Origin: Arthrobacter sp. V1I9
GTDB lineage: Bacteria; Actinomycetota; Actinomycetes; Actinomycetales; Micrococcaceae
Length of the DNA stretch: 64,000 nucleotides
Assembly (NCBI RefSeq): GCF_030817075.1
Contig: NZ_JAUSYU010000001.1
Coordinates: forward strand, 2,728,001-2,792,000
Reading direction: 5' to 3'
Below are positions 26,784 through 35,635 of this stretch, in pieces. The position numbers were made by a program, and so were the translations under genes. Numbering within the stretch: position 1 is the first letter of the stretch; each line of letters begins with the position of its first letter. The notes below the pieces were generated by a model that had not been told where the DNA came from, did no database searches, and saw nothing but the letters and a program-made list of their open reading frames with translations.

Positions 26784-28193
26784 TCAGGTGAGACCGGCAG
26801 GTCTCACCGCGACGAGGCCCTCCAGCCATTCCGCGAAGTCCAGCGCCAGCGCATCCGCACCAGGGGCTGCGACAACCTGGACGGACAGGGGCAGGCCCTC
26901 GGATGACAACGCGACGGGCAGCGAAACAACAGGCGCACCCGCCATGGTCACAGCCCTGCATTGACCCATGATGTCCCAGCCATAAATGGACTTCCCGTCG
27001 ATGTCCAGCTTTCCGGACACGTCGGAGGCAGGACCGCCCGCCACCGGCAGGAGGACGATGTCAGCGGTATCGAAGACCGCCAGGTCCCGCCTTCTTGCCT
27101 GTTCGGATTCGGTAACGGCCGCGTCGAGTTCCCGTGCGTCAGTGTGCAGGGAGCGCTGGATTGCCTCCAGGTTCGCAGGGAGGATCAGGTGCTCACGGCC
27201 GGCGACAGCCGCGGCGTGGTCAATCATCGGATCAATAGGTCGGAGCCGGTTATAGGCTGCCAGTGATCTCGCGAACAGGTCCGGTACCTGCGTCAACGCC
27301 CGGACTTCCGGCGCGATCAGCTCCGCCAGTGCGGCCAACATCGCTGACACTTCACGCCGTACCGGCCCCAGTGCGGAACCGTCGCTCCACGCCACCGCAA
27401 CGTTACCGGGGACTGTCCCGCCAGACAGTGTCCGACCGCAGGGACGTAAGTCCGCAAGCACTGTGAGCGCCGTCCGCAGGTCCCGCACTGACCGTGCCAG
27501 CGGCCCAATGACTTGTGTGGCGGCCTGAAGCCGGGCAGCTGGTGAAGACGAGTTGCCGGTCCCGTACCAGCCGCCCGCTCCCGGAACGATTCCCAGGTCA
27601 GGAACAGTATGCGGGGTGGGCCGCAGGGCGGTGATCCCCACGCACTGCGCCGGCCACCGCAGCGATCCGCCGTAATCGGTGCCCAGCCCGAGGGCCGAGA
27701 TGCCCGCAGCAACGGCGGCGGCTTCTCCCCCGCTTGAACCCCCCGCCGTCGCGCCGGGAAAGCGAGGATTGAGCGTCCGGCTCCCGACGGCGCTCTCGGT
27801 GACGGCACCGAACGCAAACTCGGGGCAATTGGTTTTGCCGATCACCACGGCGCCCGCCTCCTGCAGGCGCCGCACAGCCGTGGCAGTGAAGGAGGCAACA
27901 TTTCCGGCGTATGCGGCGCTTCCGCCGGTCAGCTGCAAACCTGCCACGGCGATGACGTCCTTGACGCTGAGTGGAACCCCGGCCAGCGGCCCGGGACCCT
28001 CCCCGCAGGCCCGGATGCGGTCCACTTCCTTCGCGGCGATGGCAGCCCCGTCCCAGTCCTCCTGGATGAAGGCACAAAGAGCGGGCGCTGAATCGGCCCG
28101 TGACCGCGACTCCGCCAGGACGCCCTCGGCGGAGGCTTCACCGGCGCGGACCGCTGAGGCAAGCGCGGTGGCATCGCGAAGAGCAGTTTCCAT
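26784..28193 (-). CDS. amidase (amidase signature family)
   Basis: A 469-aa amidase-signature hydrolase. Catalytic Lys78 (PLSVKDVIAVAG), the cis-Ser in GGSSGG (151-156) and nucleophile Ser177 (GTDYGGSLRWPA) are all visible. It hydrolyses amides of unknown identity in the cytoplasm. Members of this family resemble GatA, but there is no gatB/gatC nearby, so a stand-alone catabolic amidase is more likely. It lies 61 bp upstream of the VOC gene on the same strand and may share its transcript. Confidence 0.9.
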   Translation of the reverse strand: METALRDATALASAVRAGEASAEGVLAESRSRADSAPALCAFIQEDWDGAAIAAKEVDRIRACGEGPGPLAGVPLSVKDVIAVAGLQLTGGSAAYAGNVASFTATAVRRLQEAGAVVIGKTNCPEFAFGAVTESAVGSRTLNPRFPGATAGGSSGGEAAAVAAGISALGLGTDYGGSLRWPAQCVGITALRPTPHTVPDLGIVPGAGGWYGTGNSSSPAARLQAATQVIGPLARSVRDLRTALTVLADLRPCGRTLSGGTVPGNVAVAWSDGSALGPVRREVSAMLAALAELIAPEVRALTQVPDLFARSLAAYNRLRPIDPMIDHAAAVAGREHLILPANLEAIQRSLHTDARELDAAVTESEQARRRDLAVFDTADIVLLPVAGGPASDVSGKLDIDGKSIYGWDIMGQCRAVTMAGAPVVSLPVALSSEGLPLSVQVVAAPGADALALDFAEWLEGLVAVRPAGLT

Positions 28194-28271
28194 GAACCGA
28201 ATGTATCAACGCGATGTCCGCCAAAAGGACACTCCCGCGCCTGACGGTACGATCTTCCTAGCCCAGTAGGG

Positions 28272-28496
28272 GTGCAGCTTGATGAGCTGAAGGATTATGG
28301 GGGAAGTCTGCATGCTGGAACTGAAGGGCGGTTCCACCAGCCTGCAAAACTTCGGGCCGCGTGTGCCAGGTGCAACCGCGCCAAGGGGGCAAGGATCCCG
28401 TCGCCCGGCCAGCAGGAAAGGCTGGAACGACGACGGCGGGACTACCTCGCGCCGTCGTCCTGCGTCGGCGTCGGGGAACGGCAGCCGCTCTCCTGA
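28272..28496 (+). pseudogene. possible HNH endonuclease C-terminal relic
   Basis: A short reading frame of 74 codons contains KLRAACARCNRAKGARIPSP, which matches the C-x2-C-N-x2-KGA ending of phage-type HNH nucleases. The upstream half with the first His is not convincing, so this looks like a 3' remnant. The same segment contains the first copy of a short repeat shared with 32971 and 34095. It could also be chance similarity. Confidence 0.3.
28410..28460 (+). repeat. dispersed GC-rich hairpin repeat, copy 1
   Basis: The core GGAACGACGACGGCGGGACT is followed by an inverted repeat ACGACGGCG / CGCCGTCGT. Near-copies occur at 32971-33029 and 34095-34160. This copy lies just beyond the stop of the minus-strand gene at 28504, so it could act as its terminator. 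Confidence 0.55.
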
Positions 28497-28503
28497 CTCT
28501 CTA

Positions 28504-29241
28504 TTAGGGAACGCCGGCGGCCTGCTCCGCTGCCTGCAGGGCCTGCGAAAACCTGTCGACGGCGGGCTTGTAGTCGGCCGGGTTACCTGCGGTCCGTGCC
28601 TGATCCGCGGCGCGCATGGCCCTGATCATGGCCGCTGTTGCAGGGGACGAGGCATCGGACATCGCGGGGTAGTCGAACTGTTTCTGCGGGTCCACCTCGT
28701 AGCTGAGCCAGCGCCGCTTCAGCAGATCGTGGCGGGCAGCAGTCCTACCGAATTCCTGCACGTCCGTCAGGGAAAGGTGGTTCAACAACTCGGCATTCGC
28801 GCCAACAACCGGGGACACGGTCCTGACGGCCTCAGCCTGGCGGCCCAGAGCTTCTTCGGTTCCCAGAGCGGAAGGGGTTACTTCCTTGTGGGTGAACTCG
28901 ATGTTGAACTGGTAGGCCCGGATCTCCGCGGGCGTCATGGAGTCCAGCTCGTGAGGAGATTTCCTGGTTACCGCGCTTGAGCCGCGCCGGGCAGCGACAT
29001 TGCTCCGCGGGATCGGGTACAAGTACTTTCCACCGAAGAACCCGGCAGCCACTGCACCCAGGAACAGCCAGGACGGAGAATCAACGGAAGCTGTGGCAAC
29101 GGCTGCGCCCACCGTGGATGCGGCCTGGCCGCCGGTGACCACCAATTTCGTGCGGCCGATCCGGTACACCTTCCGGGGACGGTCCAGCTGTTTCTCATGG
29201 AATGCCTTGCGCCTGACAGCCCATTCGCTGGCGTTGCCCAC
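28504..29241 (-). CDS. hypothetical protein with two membrane segments
   Basis: A 245-aa protein I do not recognise. A basic N-terminus (residues 1-32) precedes two adjacent hydrophobic segments (about 33-48 and 56-75) that form a hairpin in the membrane. The remaining ~165 residues are soluble and mostly helical, with the striking stretch RRWLSYEVDPQKQFDYPAMS near 175. It is flanked by a repeat/terminator on the 3' side and a divergent alpha/beta hydrolase on the 5' side. Confidence 0.7.
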   Translation of the reverse strand: MGNASEWAVRRKAFHEKQLDRPRKVYRIGRTKLVVTGGQAASTVGAAVATASVDSPSWLFLGAVAAGFFGGKYLYPIPRSNVAARRGSSAVTRKSPHELDSMTPAEIRAYQFNIEFTHKEVTPSALGTEEALGRQAEAVRTVSPVVGANAELLNHLSLTDVQEFGRTAARHDLLKRRWLSYEVDPQKQFDYPAMSDASSPATAAMIRAMRAADQARTAGNPADYKPAVDRFSQALQAAEQAAGVP

Positions 29242-29458
29242 CAGTCACGCTCCTCGGTGATGATGACGGCTGCACGGCCGTCAGCGCGGACACCGGCGAC
29301 GTGCTGCTGCTCGGCTTTGCCGCGGTCCACCAGACACCGGTGTAGGACTTGACCGGTACGGCCCTCCCCCACCCCAACAATATCTTGCGATGGACCAACG
29401 GAATTCCGTAGGCACATCCGCCCATTGCGTACCTCCGGTACGGGCGTATGGTTTCAGC

Positions 29459-30262
29459 ATGGAACCGATTCGGGCCATCCTGCTTTCCGGTGCAGTGCTC
29501 CCCGCAGACCTGGCCTTCCAGCCCCTGGTTGAAGCCCTCGGGCCGGATGTGCAGGCCGTTCCCAAGGAACTCGAGCTGTACAAGGACGAGAAGCCGCCCG
29601 TCGGCTGGAGCCTGGACACCGAGGTGGAGGGCGTCCTGCGGGAAGCCGACGCACGGGGCTGGCAGACGTTCCACCTGGTGGGTTATTCCGGCGGTGGCGC
29701 GGCCGCCCTGGCCTTTGCTGCCAAGCACCCCGAACGGCTGCAGAGCCTGGCCCTGCTGGAACCGGCCTGGGCCGGCACCTGGGACTGGAGCCCTGCCTAC
29801 ACCGAACACCGGAAAAAGTACCAGGAGCTGGAGGCGCTCCCGCCGGAGCAGTTCATGACCGCCTTCATGAGGCTGCAGGTGAAGCCCGACGCCGTCCTGC
29901 CGCCGCAGGAGCAAACTCCCGCACCGCCGTGGATGGCCCGGCGCCCTGCCGGGATCAGGGCGTTCCTGGAGACCTTCAAGGGCTACGATCTGGATAGGTC
30001 ACGGCTGGCCGCCTTCAGCAAGCCGGTGTTCTTTGCCCTCGGCGGCCTGAGCCATCCGGATGAATACGGAGAAATGGCAACCCGCCTGGCCCGGGTTTTC
30101 TTCCCCGACTTCCATCTGGAGGTCTTCCCCAGGCGCCACCACTTCGACCCGCCGCACCGGGTGGAGCCGGAGCGGCTGGCCGAAGGGCTCCGCCGGCACT
30201 GGGCAGCCGCGGAAGGACAGCCCGAACCGCGGCACGAAGCCACAGAATCCCGGACCCACTGA
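29459..30262 (+). CDS. alpha/beta hydrolase
   Basis: A 267-aa alpha/beta-hydrolase fold protein. The nucleophile elbow is HLVGYSGGGAAALAFA (G-Y-S-G-G, Ser nucleophile), and the C-terminal HHF within RRHHFDPPH supplies the likely catalytic His. The start at 29459 (MEPIRAILLSGAV) is preferred over an open frame from 29390. The substrate is unknown. It is convergent with the second S8 protease, 20 bp apart. Confidence 0.85.
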   Translation: MEPIRAILLSGAVLPADLAFQPLVEALGPDVQAVPKELELYKDEKPPVGWSLDTEVEGVLREADARGWQTFHLVGYSGGGAAALAFAAKHPERLQSLALLEPAWAGTWDWSPAYTEHRKKYQELEALPPEQFMTAFMRLQVKPDAVLPPQEQTPAPPWMARRPAGIRAFLETFKGYDLDRSRLAAFSKPVFFALGGLSHPDEYGEMATRLARVFFPDFHLEVFPRRHHFDPPHRVEPERLAEGLRRHWAAAEGQPEPRHEATESRTH

Positions 30263-30282
30263 TCCGGCAAAGCTCGCAAAAG

Positions 30283-31551
30283 CTACCGCACGGCGTTGTA
30301 GGTGTTCACCCGGCCATTGGCCCAGAACGTGCCTGTGCCGGGAATCTTGTCGGCGGTCGATTGCACCTTGGCGCGGACTGAGGTGGCCGTAGCACCGGGA
30401 TTGGTGCTCCAGACAAGCGCCGCCGTTGCCGACACGATCGCCGAGGACACGGATGTTCCGTTGCCGATGTCGTATTTCTGTGACCGGTTGTTTGGCTTCT
30501 CCAGGGTGAACGGGTGGTTCGGGAACGTGGAGTAGACGTTGACCCCCGGCGCCGCGATGTCCACCCAGCTGGCCCCGTAGGTTGAGAAGTCCGCTTTGGC
30601 ATCCTTGTTGTCAGTGGCGGCGACGGCAATGACATAGGGGTAGCCGGCCGGGTAAATTTGCGTTTGGTTGCCGCCGTTGCCGGCTGCTGCGACGAGCACC
30701 ACGCCTTTGCTCCAGGCGTTGTTGACGGCTGCTTCCAGAGTTCGCGACGCCCGCACTCCGAGGCTCATGTTGATGACCTTCGCGCCGTTGCTGACCGCCC
30801 AATTGATGCCGTTTGCCAGGCTGGAGCTGGATCCAACGCCGCTGTCATTGAGCACCTTGCCCGCCAGGATGGTGCATCCCGGACACACGCCGGCCACACC
30901 GAGGCCGTTGTTGGCGATGGCGGCCACGGTGCCTGTCATGTGCGTGCCATGGCCATAAATGTCGTCTGGACTGGCGGCTCCGCTGAAATTGGCCCGTGCA
31001 ACTACCTTCGATGAAATGTCCTCGTGGTTAAGGTCCACACCGGAATCAAGGACGGCAACCTTGATTCCGCTGCCCATGGTGGTGGCCCATGCTTCGACGG
31101 CGTCAACATCGGCGTCCGGTGTGCCGCCGGCAACATCTATCCGGGACGGCGAGGTAGGCGTGGCGGTGCCGTAGTTATTGGTGAATGACTGACCTACGTT
31201 TTGCAGCGCGTACTGGCTGCCGAAGAAGGGGTCGCTCGTGAAGGCAGTAACAACCTGGTCCGGCTCAACGTACTCCACCGCAGCGTTCCGGCTAAGAGCT
31301 TCAATGAGCTGTAATTCCTTGCCGGCCGGCACCACAATGGAGCGTGCGCCGGTGCCGCCGATCTCGGCACCCTCACTGAGGCCATGCCGGCGCAGCACCC
31401 CCGCCGCGGCGGCGTTGTCGCGGAACTTGACGATGATCTGGCCAGCCGGAGATGAGGGCGCTGCATTAGCCGGGACTGTGCCGGTGATTGCGCCCAACAC
31501 CACTACTACAACCGCGAAGCCCGCGAGGGAGACTTTTTTCATAGGGTTCAT
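30283..31551 (-). CDS. secreted S8 family serine peptidase (second paralogue)
   Basis: A 422-aa secreted subtilase closely similar to the one at 6290-7531. It has a signal peptide (KKVSLAGFAVVVVVLGAITG), the same prodomain with QIIVKFRDNAAAAGVLRRHG, Asp in VAVLDSGVDLNHED, His in YGHGTHMTG, and Ser in GNGTSVSSAIV. The Ser block is altered from GTSMAAP to GTSVSSA, unusual next to the nucleophile. ATGs at 31551 and 31542 are both plausible; the second aligns with the start of the paralogue. The C-terminal ending (FWANGRVNTYNAVR) is shared with its paralogue. Confidence 0.9.
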   Translation of the reverse strand: MNPMKKVSLAGFAVVVVVLGAITGTVPANAAPSSPAGQIIVKFRDNAAAAGVLRRHGLSEGAEIGGTGARSIVVPAGKELQLIEALSRNAAVEYVEPDQVVTAFTSDPFFGSQYALQNVGQSFTNNYGTATPTSPSRIDVAGGTPDADVDAVEAWATTMGSGIKVAVLDSGVDLNHEDISSKVVARANFSGAASPDDIYGHGTHMTGTVAAIANNGLGVAGVCPGCTILAGKVLNDSGVGSSSSLANGINWAVSNGAKVINMSLGVRASRTLEAAVNNAWSKGVVLVAAAGNGGNQTQIYPAGYPYVIAVAATDNKDAKADFSTYGASWVDIAAPGVNVYSTFPNHPFTLEKPNNRSQKYDIGNGTSVSSAIVSATAALVWSTNPGATATSVRAKVQSTADKIPGTGTFWANGRVNTYNAVR

Positions 31552-31686
31552 CTTGCGCCTGCCCGCACTTGCTGGATAGGGGTAAAAGCCCCAAAGTCTT
31601 GGTGGGGCGTGCTGCTGCATTCCGCTGCAAGCCGCCGGGTTTGAAACAATGGACGCTGCAGCATCCAGCAACCAAAGGGGCACGTC

Positions 31687-32454
31687 GTGGTGAACAGAAT
31701 CGCCGTGCGCCGCCGGCACCGCGCCCGCAGGCTGCTCTTGGGTCTTCTCCTGCTCGGAGGGCTCGCGTCAGTGCTGGCACTCCTCGGCCCGGGCCTGCTC
31801 ACCGGATTGCGCGCTGGGGACGGTTCACTGCTGTGGCGCCCGGACTGCGTCGTCCAAACCTCGGAGGGGGAAGTCGGGCTCGATCGTGATGCAGCGAAGA
31901 GGGCCACCACAGCGGTGGCGCTCCAGGCCCGCGGGATGGCAGCTCCGGACACCGCGAGCGTCGACGCGGCGGTGTTGCAGCGGCTGGCCGACGGCCCACC
32001 CGGCGACGCCGGCCCTTCCCTGGCTTGCCGGGGCTCGGCGGCCCGCGACCTGCCGGTAGAAGACATAGGTGCCAACGGCCTGACACCGCGCGCCGAGCGG
32101 TTGCGTGTGGCGATGGCGGAGGTGTTCGGCGAGCAAAGCCTGGGCGGATTCGCCCCGGGTGGCGTGGACCAGGGGCACGGAGCGGACTCGACGCACTACG
32201 ACGGCCGGGCAATCGACGTCTTCTTCCGCCCGGTGACCGAGGAGAACCGGCGTCAGGGGTGGATCCTGGCTCACTGGCTCGTCGCTCACGCCGAGGGCTT
32301 GGACGTCCAGTACGTCATCTTCGATGACCGGTTCTGGAGCGCACACAGCTCCCGCGGGCAATGGCGGGATTACGACGCACCTGAACCCGGAAACGAAATC
32401 CTGCGCCACCTCGACCATGTCCATGTGGACGTGCTGGGCGGAAGACGGGACTAA
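31687..32454 (+). CDS. membrane-anchored peptidase M15-like (D-Ala-D-Ala carboxypeptidase fold) protein
   Basis: A 255-aa protein with an Arg-rich N-terminus and one membrane segment (about 16-38), so the rest is outside the cell. The C-terminal half carries STHYDGRAIDVFF and HLDHVHVDV, which correspond to the zinc-binding His/Asp and His of the M15/VanY-type fold in peptidoglycan-acting actinobacterial proteins. It starts at tandem GTG codons at 31687. Peptidoglycan trimming is inferred. It is divergent from the second S8 protease. Confidence 0.72.
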   Translation: MVNRIAVRRRHRARRLLLGLLLLGGLASVLALLGPGLLTGLRAGDGSLLWRPDCVVQTSEGEVGLDRDAAKRATTAVALQARGMAAPDTASVDAAVLQRLADGPPGDAGPSLACRGSAARDLPVEDIGANGLTPRAERLRVAMAEVFGEQSLGGFAPGGVDQGHGADSTHYDGRAIDVFFRPVTEENRRQGWILAHWLVAHAEGLDVQYVIFDDRFWSAHSSRGQWRDYDAPEPGNEILRHLDHVHVDVLGGRRD

Positions 32455-32639
32455 GGGACCGGCCCCAACCCTCCAGGACCAAGCCCCGCGCCGGGAGGCC
32501 GTCCTGCCCTATGGCCAAATGGACTAACACCATTCCAGTGTGAGGCTTCACAGGTTTGTGTGGCGCGCGCCACTGCGTCCACCCACCCAAGCGCGGCCAC
32601 CAAAGCCATCCCCAACCGCATCACCCACGCTCTTCATGA

Positions 32640-32951
32640 GGGAACCCACTCATAAGCGATGTCTTATCGGCCATCAACGGCGTTATCTGGAGCGACTGGC
32701 TCGTCTGTCTCTGCCTCGCCACCGGCGTCTACTTCTCCGTCCGTACCCGCTTCCTGCAGGTGCGCCACGTCAAGGGAATGGTCCAGCAGCTGTTGAACGG
32801 TGAGAAGTCCGCCGACGGCGTCTCCTCGTTCCAGGCCCAGCGCTTCCTCCTGGGCACCTCATCGAACAGGATGATCCCCGGCATCACCGGGGCAACCTTC
32901 TGGGAGTCCTACAAGACGGTCCAGCGCGAGAAGGAATCCGCGCGGAGCTAG
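32640..32951 (+). pseudogene. alanine/sodium symporter (AGCS) fragment
   Basis: The conceptual translation begins SDVLSAINGVIWSDWLVCL, continues YFSVRTRFLQVRHVKGM and reaches GVSSFQA, the N-terminal signature of AGCS amino acid:cation symporters. An in-frame stop at 32637 and the absence of a start codon upstream show that the 5' end is lost. After SSFQA the sequence changes to unrecognised QRFLLGTSSNRMIPG and ends at 32951. Only about 100 of some 500 residues remain, so it is a deletion relic. Confidence 0.7.
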
Positions 32952-32970
32952 TTCACCGATTTACCAAAAA

Positions 32971-33029
32971 TGCCGGAACGACGACGGCGGGACTCGCTCC
33001 CGCCGTTTCCGCCGGAGAACGGCAGCCGC
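32971..33029 (-). repeat. dispersed GC-rich hairpin repeat, copy 2
   Basis: It shares GGAACGACGACGGCGGGACT and the trailing GAACGGCAGCCGC with copy 1 at 28410. Perfect arms ACGGCGGGA / TCCCGCCGT around CTCGC make a strong hairpin. It lies 30 bp past the stop of the minus-strand small gene (33059), consistent with a terminator. Confidence 0.6.
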
Positions 33030-33058
33030 GGCCCGGATTCAGCCGGCCGCTCCTTGGC

Positions 33059-33301
33059 TTAGTTCTCCCGTAGGTCGTCCGCCACGCGGCGGAGGTCCTG
33101 GACCCACCCGGTTGAGCGGCTCGGGGCACTTATGCCGGCTTCAAAGTTCGCGAGCGATTCCGCTATCAGTTCCAATGCTGCCGAAATGTTGACCTTGAGC
33201 GCAGCATAGCCTTCATCCGAGCGGGGGTCCGACGAAGAGGATAACAGCTGCTCCGCTCCGGACTTGATGATCAATGAGGCTTCGTACTCGTTCACAGTCA
33301 C
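33059..33301 (-). CDS. small hypothetical protein
   Basis: An 80-aa acidic, helical protein (VNEYEASLIIKSGAEQLLSS at the start) with no recognised domain. The GTG at 33301 is preceded by a GGAAGAAG-like site; a second GTG at 33295 is also possible. A larger open frame to 33706 is rejected because it overlaps two better genes on the other strand. It is followed by a hairpin repeat. Confidence 0.5.
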   Translation of the reverse strand: MTVNEYEASLIIKSGAEQLLSSSSDPRSDEGYAALKVNISAALELIAESLANFEAGISAPSRSTGWVQDLRRVADDLREN

Positions 33302-33391
33302 ACCCGCGCTTCTTCCGGAAATGGGACGGTACAGAAACCGCCCCGCCAGCCCCACCTTACCTGCGTAGCTTGCCCAACAAACAGGTGCAAC

Positions 33392-33676
33392 TTGTTCCAA
33401 GCTGGCGACGCAGCCATGGTCCTGGACGTCCGCAACCGGACCGAGCATGCCGGCGGGCACATCCCCGGATCCCGCCAGATCAGCGGGGGCCGCGCCATGT
33501 GGCACCTCGACGAACTTCCCGCCGAAGGAACCATCGTGACCTACTGCCAGGGCGGCGTCCGTAACTCCGTAACCGCCAGCGCCCTGCGCCGCGCCGGGTA
33601 CGACGTCGTCGAGCTCGACGGCAGCTACGCCGCCTGGCAGCAGGCCCGCGAAGCGATGCCCGACAACGAGACGTAA
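33392..33676 (+). CDS. stand-alone rhodanese-like domain protein
   Basis: A 94-aa rhodanese domain. VLDVRNRTEHAGGHIPGS and the active-site loop TYCQGGVRNSV, with catalytic Cys, are intact, followed by ELDGSYAAWQQA. The protein starts directly inside the usual domain, from a weak TTG (33392) or ATG at 33416. This suggests it is either a minimal thiosulfate:acceptor sulfurtransferase or the surviving 3' end of a metallo-beta-lactamase-rhodanese fusion. The bases upstream show no such domain. Confidence 0.65.
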   Translation: MFQAGDAAMVLDVRNRTEHAGGHIPGSRQISGGRAMWHLDELPAEGTIVTYCQGGVRNSVTASALRRAGYDVVELDGSYAAWQQAREAMPDNET

Positions 33677-33685
33677 CGTTGTGCA

Positions 33686-34069
33686 ATGACTGAGTCGGTT
33701 GAGCACAACAAGCGCGTCGTTTCCCTGCTGATCGAAGCCATAAGCCGCGGGGACCTGGCGGCGTTTGACGAGTTGTATACCCCGCGGGCAGCGCCCAGAG
33801 CCAGGCAGTGGGTGGAACCCTTCCTCCAGTCTTTTCCGGACGCCGCCATGGACATCATCCAGATGGTCAGCGAAGGCGATACCGTCGTGGCCCGGTTACG
33901 GTGCTCCGGGACCCATCGCGGTGTCTGGCGCGGGCATTCCCCCACGGGCCGGCGGTTCGAGCGGGTGGATGAGGTGTACTTTTTCATCTTCCGGGACGGG
34001 CTCATCGACGGCGGCTGGGGCATCGAGGACAACCTGACGCGCTTCCGCCAGCTCGGCCTTATCGGCTGA
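33686..34069 (+). CDS. SnoaL-like/ester cyclase family protein
   Basis: A 127-aa protein of the SnoaL (NTF2-like) fold. NKRVVSLLIEAISRGDLAAF at the start, VSEGDTVVARLRCSGTHRG in the middle and GWGIEDNLTRFRQLGLI at the end match the family, which binds small hydrophobic molecules and sometimes isomerises or cyclises them. Its role here is unknown. It starts 9 bp after the rhodanese gene and may be co-transcribed with it. Confidence 0.85.
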   Translation: MTESVEHNKRVVSLLIEAISRGDLAAFDELYTPRAAPRARQWVEPFLQSFPDAAMDIIQMVSEGDTVVARLRCSGTHRGVWRGHSPTGRRFERVDEVYFFIFRDGLIDGGWGIEDNLTRFRQLGLIG

Positions 34070-34094
34070 TACATCTCCCGGGTTCCGCCCAGAG

Positions 34095-34160
34095 GCAGCA
34101 GGGAAAGGCTGGAACGGACGACGACGGGACTACCCTGCGCCTGAAGCTTCCGTCCGGCCG
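34095..34160 (+). repeat. dispersed GC-rich hairpin repeat, copy 3
   Basis: The segment from CAGCAGGGAAAGGCTGGAAC through GGGACTACCCTGCGCC matches copy 1 (28410) with small indels. It lies 26 bp after the stop of the SnoaL-like gene, as in the other copies, so it may serve as a transcription terminator. Confidence 0.5.
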
Positions 34161-34266
34161 CGGGCCAGCTCCGTTCCCGGTGCCATTGTGCGGTGTAGGG
34201 GCACCCGATACGATGCTGCCGGGGAGAGGTCCTGGTCAGGCATGACGAGCGTTAGGGGCCCATCCA

Positions 34267-34992
34267 ATGACCGACTTCTTCACCATGCAGCCCGGCGAAA
34301 CCGCGGCTCCCCTGCCACCGGGGCCTGTCCTGTGCACGGGGTCGGCGGGCATGCGGCGCATCCACCGCTTTTTCCTATGGGCGTATGACGAGGCTCCTGG
34401 ACTGGTGCGCTCAGTCCGGGCCGGCGATACCGCTCGCGCCGCGTACGTGGGGGAAGTCCTCGGCAACTTCGACAAGGTGCTCCACATCCACCACGAGGGC
34501 GAGGACCTGCTCATGTACCCGCAGCTGAAGCAACGGGCGCCTGCGTGTGCGCTGCACGTAGGGCAGATGCTCCAGCAGCACCGGCAGGTTACGCAACGGC
34601 TTGAGGTCATCGAGCCGGTCCGCCTGCGTTGGATGGCGACGGCGGATCAGGAGCAGGGTGCGGAGCTGGCCGCGCGCTATGAGGACCTCTCGGCAGTCCT
34701 CAAGGTGCACCTGCGGCGCGAGGTCACAGAGGTGATGCCCGTCGCGGACAGGGTGATGACCGAGGAGGAGATGAACGGACTGGGGCAGCACAGCATCGAG
34801 CAGTTCGACAAAAAATTCCTGGTCACCTATCTGGGGATGGTGCTGGCCACGAACCCGCCCGCGGACCGGAGGGAGTTGTTCAACGAGATCCCCGCGCCGG
34901 TCCGTCTGGGCTACCGCCTGATCGGGCGCAGAATGTACCGGAAACAGTACTCGACGCTCTTCCCGGGACGCCCGGTTCCCGAGACCCTTTAG
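34267..34992 (+). CDS. hemerythrin domain-containing protein
   Basis: A 241-aa protein with a hemerythrin-like four-helix bundle. Candidate diiron ligands are RRIHRFFLWAYDE, HIHHEGEDLLMYP, LQQHRQV and VHLRREVTEVMP. A C-terminal ~70-residue extension (about 170-241) is less conserved and helical. Such actinobacterial proteins are linked to oxygen or nitric-oxide sensing and redox stress, but direct evidence is absent here. An AGGGG site precedes the ATG. The neighbouring genes do not define a pathway. Confidence 0.85.
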   Translation: MTDFFTMQPGETAAPLPPGPVLCTGSAGMRRIHRFFLWAYDEAPGLVRSVRAGDTARAAYVGEVLGNFDKVLHIHHEGEDLLMYPQLKQRAPACALHVGQMLQQHRQVTQRLEVIEPVRLRWMATADQEQGAELAARYEDLSAVLKVHLRREVTEVMPVADRVMTEEEMNGLGQHSIEQFDKKFLVTYLGMVLATNPPADRRELFNEIPAPVRLGYRLIGRRMYRKQYSTLFPGRPVPETL

Positions 34993-35119
34993 CCTGCGCG
35001 GCCGGCTAACCTCCACAGCCATTTCGGAAGACGGAAGCGATAACCAGCACTTCTGGAGAGCCTCATCGGGGCGCGGCGGCTCGGGCTGGACACCTCGCAG
35101 GGATGCAGCAGTTCCACTC

Positions 35120-35615
35120 CTAAAACCGGGCCTCTGCTGCAGGGGATTCTGCGATCTGCTTGATTGCGGCGAGGGTTTTCGGGATCCCGTCGAGCGCCTG
35201 CCGGGTGCGGTCGGCGATCTGGGCATGCGCGTCGTCGCCGAACTTTTCCTCGAACATGGCGATGCCGGCCGGCAGGAATTCCCACGTCTCGGTCAGAATC
35301 GTCCCGGCGTCTGCCGGAGCCAGGGTGAAGCCCCAGCGGACAAAGCTGCCGCCCACCACCCAGGCGAACTCGCGGCCGCGTTCGGCAGCCACCACCTGGG
35401 ACCGGGTCTCCCAAGTCCGCTCCGGCAGCTCATTGCGCCCGGTGAACCAAGCGCCGACCTGCCCGGCGCTGGCGTCGTCATCCCACCAGCACGAGGTGCA
35501 GACCGGACTCCACTCGCCGGTGGCGGGTGATGTCGGAGACCAGGTCGTAGAGCGTCTCGGCTGAGGCCTGGACGGCGACGGATTCCTGGTGTTGGCGGAT
35601 GCTGATCGGATTCAT
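35120..35615 (-). pseudogene. SRPBCC family protein, frameshifted
   Basis: This should encode about 164 aa of a START/SRPBCC ligand-binding protein. The N-terminal part is IRQHQESVAVQASAETLYDL from the ATG at 35615 (AAAGGA site upstream). The C-terminal part is FAWVVGGSFVRWGFTLAP with the segment GTILTETWEF. The two are in different frames, joined by one extra G near 35522-35523; removing it restores DITRTGEWSPVCTSCWWDDD, which is normal for the family. It may be a recent mutation or a sequencing error. Confidence 0.78.
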
Positions 35616-35635
35616 GGATTCATCCTTTGAGACGG

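Noticed and set aside
28501-28600. CRISPR-like or tandem repeat array
   Set aside because: No regularly spaced identical repeats were found here or elsewhere; only three scattered hairpin copies exist.
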